Part shown: positions 13,284 to 17,686 of the stretch, piece by piece
Position numbering within the stretch: the stretch's first letter is position 1
Layout: every line of letters starts with the position of its first letter
Assembly (NCBI GenBank): GCA_964581385.1
Contig: CAZOOK010000063.1
Span: 1-17,686 of the forward strand
Source of the DNA: CAZOOK01 sp964581385
Lineage (GTDB): Bacteria > Pseudomonadota > Gammaproteobacteria > Nevskiales > Nevskiaceae
DNA: 17,686 bases
Direction of reading: 5' to 3'
Notes under the pieces: model-generated
The model's database searches: none
Told to the model about the DNA's origin: nothing
Seen by the model: the letters and a program-made list of their open reading frames with translations, nothing else
Position numbers and translations under genes: made by a program

Positions 13284-13616
13284 ATGGGGAAGCAGAATCG
13301 GCGCAAAAATAAACAAAGTGGGCCGGAACTGCCGGCAGATGAGAAGGCTCGCGTTGCAAGCGCCACGCACGTGGACACGCCGACCCGCTCCGCCGAAGCA
13401 CTTCTACACGAACTGCACGTACATCAGATCGAGCTGGAGATGCAGAACGAAGAGCTGCGACGAGTGCAGATCGAGCTGGAAGCTGCACGCGACCGCTATC
13501 GGGATCTGTATGACTTTGCCCCTGTCGGTTACCTCACGCTGACCCGCGAGGGACTGATCACCGAGATCAACCGGGCCGGCGCCACAATGCTGGGCGAGGA
13601 GCCCATGCGACTGTAG
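13284..13616 (+). CDS. PAS-GGDEF-EAL protein, N-terminal piece before an amber codon
   Basis: The first 110 codons of the c-di-GMP gene. A basic start (MGKQNRRKNKQSGPE) is followed by a coiled coil (ALLHELHVHQIELEMQNEEL and on, about residues 38-70) and the first half of a PAS domain (YRDLYDFAPVGYLTLTREG, INRAGATMLGEE). It ends at TAG 13614-13616. Beyond the stop the same frame continues NRRFARFVAPEDGDRWHRYF, the expected second half of this PAS domain, with no other interruption until 15530. GAGGGA 5 to 10 bases before the ATG is a good ribosome binding site, so 13284 is the real gene start. The context suggests CAG (Gln) changed to TAG by a single C-to-T transition. On its own this piece would be a non-enzymatic coiled-coil fragment. 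Confidence 0.75.
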   Translation: MGKQNRRKNKQSGPELPADEKARVASATHVDTPTRSAEALLHELHVHQIELEMQNEELRRVQIELEAARDRYRDLYDFAPVGYLTLTREGLITEINRAGATMLGEEPMRL

Positions 13617-13757
13617 AACCGCCGTTTTGCGCGCTTCGTTGCGCCGGAGGACGGCGACCGATGGCACCGGTACTTCGCGAACCTGGTTCGGCACGGCGGC
13701 AGCCAGAGAATCGAATTCGTCCTCCAGATCCGCAATGGTGCCCGGCTCGACATTCAA

Positions 13758-15530
13758 TTGGATGGCCTGCGCGTTGCGGCAGACGACGAGACTCCTGTGG
13801 TGCGCGTCACGCTGACCGACATCACTGCGCGCAAACAAGCGGACGCGGACCTTCGCATTGCCGCGACTGCGTTTGAGTCCCGGGAAGGCATGTTTGTCAC
13901 CGACGAACACACCGTGATTCTGCGAGTCAACCGTGCCTTCACCGACATCACAGGCTACTCTGCCGAGGACGTCATCGGCCAGACGCCGAATCTGCTTCGC
14001 TCGGGCCGCCACGACGCGGACTTCTTTGCGGATAAATGGAACAGCGTCCGTCGCACCGGAGCATGGCGGGGAGAAGTATGGTACCGGCGCAAGGCAGGCA
14101 AAGAGTACCCTGTATCCCTCGCTGTTACCGCGGTGAAGGGGGTCAGTGGGAACGTCACCCAGTACGTGGGTATATTGAGCGACATTTCTCAGCGCAAAGC
14201 TGCGGAAGACAAGATCATACGGCTGGCGTTTTACGATCCCCTTACGCACTTGCCTAACCGGCGCCTGATGCGCGACCGGTTACAACTGGCTTTGGTGGCC
14301 AGTGCCCGCAGCAAGAGGAAGGGGGCGCTGATGTTCCTTGATCTGGACAACTTCAAGACGCTCAACGATGTCCACGGGCATGATCAGGGCGATCTGCTTC
14401 TTCAACAGGTGGCCAAGCGTCTGTCTGGTTGTGTGCGGGAGGTGGATACCGTGGCCCGTTTGGGGGGCGACGAGTTCGTCGTGATGCTGATCGACTTGAG
14501 CGCGGATCCCAGGGTGGCTGCCGCTCAGGTCAGGACAGCCGGCGAACATGTACTTGGCGCCCTCAACCATTCCTGGATGCTTGCAGGCCACGATCACCAC
14601 AACACCGCGAGCATCGGCATAACCCTCTTCAGCGGCTACGAAAAGACTGTGGATGAACTGCTGAAACAGGCGGACTTGGCCATGTATCAAGCCAAGGCAG
14701 CGGGAGGCAACACCCTGCGCTTCTTCGACGCTGACGTTCAGGCAACGGTGGCAGCGCGCGCCGACCTGGAATCCGAATTGCGTACGGGAATGCAAGCGGG
14801 CAAGTTACTTCTCCACTATCAGCCGCAGATGGATGGCTTGAGTCATATGACCGGCGCCGAGGCTCTCGTGCGCTGGCAGCATCCTCGGCGCGGCTTGGTT
14901 TCCGCAAAGGATTTTATTCCTTTGGCCGAGAGTATGGGGCTAATCCAAGATCTCGGGCGTTGGGTGCTGAAAACGGCGTGCGCCCAACTGGCGGAGTGGG
15001 CAGTCCAGCCGGACATGGTTCACCTCTGCCTCGCCGTCAATGTGAGTCCCCGCCAGTTTCACCAGCCGGACTTTGTGGAGCAAGTACTGGAAACGCTCAA
15101 TCGCCACGCCGGTATCGATCCGAAGAAGCTCAAGCTGGAGCTCACAGAGAACGTGATGCTGGACGACGTCGCAGGCGCCATCGACAAAATGACCGCCCTC
15201 AAGGCTCATGGTGTGGTCTTGTCCCTCGACGACTTCGGCACCGGGTATTCATCCCTGACCTACCTGAAGCAGCTACCTTTGGATCAACTAAAAATAGACC
15301 AGTCCTTCGTGCGCGATGTGCTCACCAGTCCCGCCGATACCGCCATTGCCGATACCATCATCACGCTGGGACATAGCCTGGGCCTGGGGGTTGTAGCGGA
15401 GGGGGTGGAAACCAAGGCCCAGAGAGATTTTCTCAATTCCCACGGTTGCGATGAGTTTCAGGGCTTCCTGTTCAGCAGGCCGGTCGCAGCGAAAGAACTC
15501 GAAAAATTCGCGCAGCTAAACGAAGCTTGA
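13758..15530 (+). CDS. PAS-GGDEF-EAL cyclic-di-GMP protein, C-terminal piece after the amber codon
   Basis: The open part after the amber codon restarts at ATG 13758 at the earliest (590 residues), although the homologous frame resumes directly at 13617. Domains: end of PAS 1 with RVTLTDITARKQAD; PAS 2 (GMFVTDEHTVILRVNRAFTD, ITGYSAEDVIGQ) with its PAC segment (YVGILSDISQRK); a diguanylate cyclase domain with intact GGDEF (14463-14477) and an inhibitory RxxD site (REVD) five residues before it; a phosphodiesterase domain with intact EAL (14859-14867), ELTENV and DDFGTGYSSL. Both catalytic centres look functional, so the protein may make or break c-di-GMP; direction cannot be told. No ribosome binding site is seen before 13758. 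Its stop abuts a truncated P-type ATPase gene. The lone receiver protein upstream is a plausible regulator. Confidence 0.9.
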   Translation: MDGLRVAADDETPVVRVTLTDITARKQADADLRIAATAFESREGMFVTDEHTVILRVNRAFTDITGYSAEDVIGQTPNLLRSGRHDADFFADKWNSVRRTGAWRGEVWYRRKAGKEYPVSLAVTAVKGVSGNVTQYVGILSDISQRKAAEDKIIRLAFYDPLTHLPNRRLMRDRLQLALVASARSKRKGALMFLDLDNFKTLNDVHGHDQGDLLLQQVAKRLSGCVREVDTVARLGGDEFVVMLIDLSADPRVAAAQVRTAGEHVLGALNHSWMLAGHDHHNTASIGITLFSGYEKTVDELLKQADLAMYQAKAAGGNTLRFFDADVQATVAARADLESELRTGMQAGKLLLHYQPQMDGLSHMTGAEALVRWQHPRRGLVSAKDFIPLAESMGLIQDLGRWVLKTACAQLAEWAVQPDMVHLCLAVNVSPRQFHQPDFVEQVLETLNRHAGIDPKKLKLELTENVMLDDVAGAIDKMTALKAHGVVLSLDDFGTGYSSLTYLKQLPLDQLKIDQSFVRDVLTSPADTAIADTIITLGHSLGLGVVAEGVETKAQRDFLNSHGCDEFQGFLFSRPVAAKELEKFAQLNEA

Positions 15531-15937
15531 CGTTCGGAAATGCATGGCGCATCGTCGGCTGGACGATCGCGGGCGTCATTATGGGGATCTGTCTGCTGGC
15601 TTTCTGCACCGGTGTCCTGGCCTTCGGAAAGTTCGGAATGGATTTTGATATCGGGGCGCTCAGAACCCTGGCCTTTACAGGCTTGGTGTTCGGCGGCCAC
15701 GCAACGATCTATGCTATTCGCGAACGTCGGCATCTGTGGCGTTCTCGCCCAAGCCATTGGCTCACAGTGTCGTCTGTGGCCGATGTTTTGATCGCTGCGA
15801 CATTGGCAGTTGGCGGGATTGCCATGGCGTCCCTGCCGGACTGGGTTGTGACCGGCACGCTTGCGGCGGCGGCAGCCTTCGCATTGATCATGGATCAAGT
15901 GAAGGTTCCGGTTTTTCGCCGTCTGAAGATTACCTAG
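15527..15937 (+). pseudogene. Proton-pumping P-type ATPase, C-terminal membrane domain only
   Basis: A 136-codon frame (TTG at 15527) corresponds to the last membrane segments of plasma-membrane-type H+-ATPases (P3A). It reads WRIVGWTIAGVIMGICLLAF, then DIGALRTLAFTGLVFGGHAT, IYAIRERRHLWRSRPSHWL, a further hydrophobic pair, and ends DQVKVPVFRRLKIT. Four hydrophobic segments are visible. The phosphorylation (DKTGT), nucleotide-binding and actuator domains, roughly 80 percent of the protein, are missing. The homology begins within a few codons of the stop of the c-di-GMP gene, so the junction looks like a recombination or deletion point. No ribosome binding site; translation could only occur by coupling to the overlapping TGA of the gene before it. 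It cannot pump protons alone. Confidence 0.75.
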
Positions 15938-15965
15938 CGCGCGACGCCCCTCGGAGAGACTACGG

Positions 15966-16835
15966 ATGAAGATCAACTCAAAGGACTTTCGGGTGCGGGT
16001 CGGCGACGAGGTTAACCTCGAAAAATGGCCGACGAGGGTCGATCCAGTCTACAAGTCGAAGAAGCAGTACCAGAAACTTCTGAGCGAGCACGTTGCGAAA
16101 CTCAGCTCGCAACAGGAGCTCCTTTACGCATCCAATCGTTATGCCGTCCTGCTAATTTTCCAGGCGATGGATGCGGCGGGAAAAGATGGTGCCATCAAGC
16201 ATGTGATGTCGGGGGTCAACCCGCAAGGTTGCCAGGTATTCAGCTTCAAGCATCCAACCCCAACGGAACTGCAACACGATTTTCTTTGGCGTACCACGCG
16301 CGATCTGCCGGAACGCGGGCGGATCGGCATCTTCAACCGATCGTACTACGAGGAGGTGTTGATCGCCCGCGTCCACCCGGAGATTCTCCGTAGCGAAGGA
16401 CTGCCGGGCACGCCGCGCCACGAGAAGGCGGTCTGGCACGACCGCTATCGTTCCATCGTGGATTTGGAGAGACACCTCTCCGGCAACGGAACCCGCATCA
16501 TCAAGTTCTTCCTCCACCTCTCGAAGGAGGAGCAGCGAAAGCGCTTCCTCGAACGCATCGACGATCAGGAAAAAAACTGGAAGTTCAGTCCTGCGGATAT
16601 CAAAGAGCGGTCATATTGGAAGCAGTACCGGAAGGCCTATGAGGAATGCCTGTGTGCAACCAGCACAGAGGACGCCCCTTGGTATGTCGTTCCTGCCGAT
16701 GACAAGGAGAACGCCCGGCTGATCGTTTCGCGAATTGTTCTCGACACCTTCGCGGAACTCAAAATGACTTACCCTAAGACGAGTGCAACGCACCGGCGAG
16801 AGTTATTGTCTATCCGCAAACAGCTTGCGAAATAG
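15966..16835 (+). CDS. ppk2: Polyphosphate kinase 2 (PPK2 family)
   Basis: A 289-residue single-domain PPK2. The P-loop is FQAMDAAGKDGAIKHVM (residues 65-81, with Asp69 and Lys73), the Walker B region is GRIGIFNRSYYEEVL (118-132), and the lid/helix region includes SYWKQYRKAYEE. The protein moves phosphate between polyphosphate and nucleotides (ADP/GDP or AMP; subclass not decided from sequence) in the cytoplasm. GGAGAG about 7 bases before the ATG supports the start. Length is usual for class I or III single-domain enzymes. It follows the ATPase fragment by 28 bases and was probably in one operon with the full proton ATPase, both linking energy supply to stress. The gene itself is intact. Confidence 0.93.
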   Translation: MKINSKDFRVRVGDEVNLEKWPTRVDPVYKSKKQYQKLLSEHVAKLSSQQELLYASNRYAVLLIFQAMDAAGKDGAIKHVMSGVNPQGCQVFSFKHPTPTELQHDFLWRTTRDLPERGRIGIFNRSYYEEVLIARVHPEILRSEGLPGTPRHEKAVWHDRYRSIVDLERHLSGNGTRIIKFFLHLSKEEQRKRFLERIDDQEKNWKFSPADIKERSYWKQYRKAYEECLCATSTEDAPWYVVPADDKENARLIVSRIVLDTFAELKMTYPKTSATHRRELLSIRKQLAK

Positions 16836-16938
16836 GACGTGCATTCTCTGGGGCTGGGAACCAATATTATCGTCCACTTTTGCGTCTGCGATCGTTGGCG
16901 CAATTCGAGTGGACGAGCACTTCGTAGTCCGCCTCAGA

Positions 16939-17073
16939 TTAAGAAGGTGACGTCAGATAAGCACGGTCGTTGCCCACGACCAAGCTTTCCGTCGACGCGC
17001 CGTTTTCCATCACGTACAGCATCGACACGATGGAATCAGCCGGAAAATAGACGTGCCGCAAGGTGTCCTCGGA
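16939..17073 (-). pseudogene. Crp/Fnr-family regulator fragment
   Basis: Too short for ordinary gene calling. From 17073 leftward the minus strand reads SEDTLRHVYFPADSIVSMLY, then VMENGASTESLVVGND, before diverging and stopping at TAA (16941-16939). This is the sensory beta-barrel start of a widespread subgroup of Crp/Fnr proteins (GDTLRHVYFPT.SIVSLLYVMENGASAEIAVVGNEG). The preceding N-terminal part is absent (an in-frame TGA lies right before) and the C-terminal helix-turn-helix is missing. It sits between the PPK2 gene and the IS6 remnant, pointing toward PPK2. The gene was probably destroyed by the insertion and later deletion. Confidence 0.65.
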
Positions 17074-17117
17074 TCAGGGCCACTTGTCGTTTAGGGATAT
17101 ATACCTTTTAATAGTCA

Positions 17118-17582
17118 GTCAGCAGGCGGTTGTACGAGACTTACATCAAGGTCCGTGGCCAATGGAAGTATCTCTATCGGGCTGTTGATCGTGAGGGGAT
17201 GACAATCGACTTCCTGCTCACCGCCAAGCGTGGCGAGGCCGCCGCACGGCGGCTCTTGAACGGGCCATTTCATTGCACGGCGAACCTGACAAAATCACCA
17301 TCGACAAGAGCGGCGCCAACATCGCCGCCATTGGAAGTTACAATGCTGATCATGGCGCCAATATCGAGTTGCGCCAATGCCAGTATCTCAACAACATCGT
17401 CGAGCAGGATCACCGGGCGAACAAACGCGTCATTCGGCCCATGTTCGGATTCAAACGGTTCCACAGTGCCCATATTGTCATCGCTGGGATCGAAGCGATG
17501 CACATGATCAGCTAAGGCCAGCTGATCAGTTCCAATGGACCCTCTGCGTCCGCAGCTGATCAATTCTACTCGCTGGCTTTCT
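17118..17582 (+). pseudogene. IS6-family transposase, decayed
   Basis: Frame 1 part (17118 to about 17250): RLYETYIKVRGQWKYLYRAV, then DREGMTIDFLLTAKRGEAAA. Second part after a frameshift: ALERAISLHGEPDKITIDKS, then GANIAAIGSYNADHGANIEL and YLNNIVEQDHRANKRVIRPM, ending MHMIS and a stop (17513-17515); beyond the stop GQLISS and ADQFYSLAF continue the family C-terminus. These are the DDE catalytic domain and tail of IS6/IS26-type transposases. Lesions: the first 75 or so residues are absent, the first catalytic Asp of VDETYIKV is Tyr, one frameshift near 17250, and a Lys codon changed to TAA. The second Asp and the Glu remain. It is not active. Confidence 0.85.
17505..17528 (+). repeat. 9-bp inverted repeat at the transposase nonsense codon
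   Basis: TGATCAGCT (17505-17513) and AGCTGATCA (17520-17528) are exact inverted repeats with a 6-base loop that holds most of the premature TAA. A third copy of AGCTGATCA occurs at 17554-17562. The stem may be a chance product of the decaying reading frame, since these bases encode normal family residues (HMI, QLI, ADQ). Confidence 0.4.
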
Positions 17583-17622
17583 TATCGCGCTCATCAACCC
17601 GACTTCGCCCCGCCTCAGTTCC

Positions 17623-17638
17623 TTATTGCGACAGAACC
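17623..17638 (-). repeat. Putative right terminal inverted repeat of the IS6 element
   Basis: Read on the minus strand, this is GGTTCTGTCGCAATAA, close to the IS6-family terminal repeat GGTTCTGTTGCAAA seen in IS257/IS431-like elements. It lies about 55 bases after the end of the transposase homology, the expected distance. Confidence 0.55.
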
Positions 17639-17686
17639 GATTCGGCACGATTGCTCGCATGTCAACATTGCCCGTCCTCGGGCTAG

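Larger units (their letters stand above)
17118..17638 (+). mobile_element. IS6-family insertion sequence, right part
   Basis: Covers the transposase remnant and the putative right terminal inverted repeat. The left end with its inverted repeat and the transposase N-terminus were not found; the left boundary, near 17115, is close to the end of the Crp/Fnr fragment. A direct target repeat therefore cannot be tested. Confidence 0.65.

Noticed and set aside
16839..17111. 90-codon plus-strand frame after PPK2
   Set aside because: Antisense to the Crp/Fnr fragment and random in composition.
1..17686. CRISPR array, tRNA or rRNA genes, toxin-antitoxin or known anti-phage systems
   Set aside because: I saw no regularly spaced repeats, no tRNA-like cloverleaf and no recognisable defence genes; the standalone trypsin-like protease alone is not evidence of a defence system.

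Overview
The window looks like a chromosomal segment from a Gram-negative proteobacterium, most likely a betaproteobacterium. This rests on a moderately GC-rich composition, an outer-membrane lipid transport (Mla/MCE) operon whose permease carries a fused STAS domain, an Anbu protease next to a transglutaminase, a SYLF-domain protein, and perfect FNR/ANR boxes. The taxonomic call is inferred from gene families only.

Layout. 1-1550 (+): the C-terminal part of a PGAP1-like alpha/beta hydrolase, a decayed second copy of that gene's 3' end, and a trypsin-like serine protease. 1909-3575 (-): the Anbu proteasome-type protease and a transglutaminase-like protein, i.e. part of the known Anbu cluster without its ATP-grasp and alpha-E partners. 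3831-3985 (-): a relic of a plasmid pRiA4b ORF-3-like protein. 4130-7743 (+): a four-gene lipid ABC transporter operon (STAS-MlaE, MlaF, MlaD/MCE, auxiliary lipoprotein), followed by a SYLF protein. 8600-9003: two gene scraps, a Tn3-type transposase N-terminus (-) and a universal-stress-protein C-terminus (+). 9296-9846 (-): a small secreted protein and a c-type cytochrome. 9850-12680: a gene-poor stretch with a DUF2934 protein, two small hypothetical proteins and three FNR-type boxes. 12702-15530 (+): a lone receiver-domain response regulator and a PAS-PAS-GGDEF-EAL cyclic-di-GMP protein broken by one amber codon. 15527-16835 (+): the C-terminal membrane domain of a proton-pumping P-type ATPase, without the rest of the gene, and an intact PPK2 polyphosphate kinase. 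16939-17638: a Crp/Fnr regulator scrap (-) and a decayed IS6-family element (+).

How it fits together. The right half has a low-oxygen/energy theme: FNR boxes, a cytochrome c, UspA and Crp/Fnr remnants, proton ATPase, PPK2 and c-di-GMP signalling. It is strongly eroded: at least seven gene fragments were found, most of them below normal gene-calling length. The sharpest single observations are (i) an MCE gene whose Shine-Dalgarno sequence and conserved N-terminus point to an ATC initiation codon, (ii) a class II FNR-type promoter placed correctly in front of the receiver/c-di-GMP genes, (iii) the single amber codon in the c-di-GMP gene, and (iv) a perfect hairpin over the start codon of the Mla permease. 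I did not find a convincing wholly new multi-gene system.
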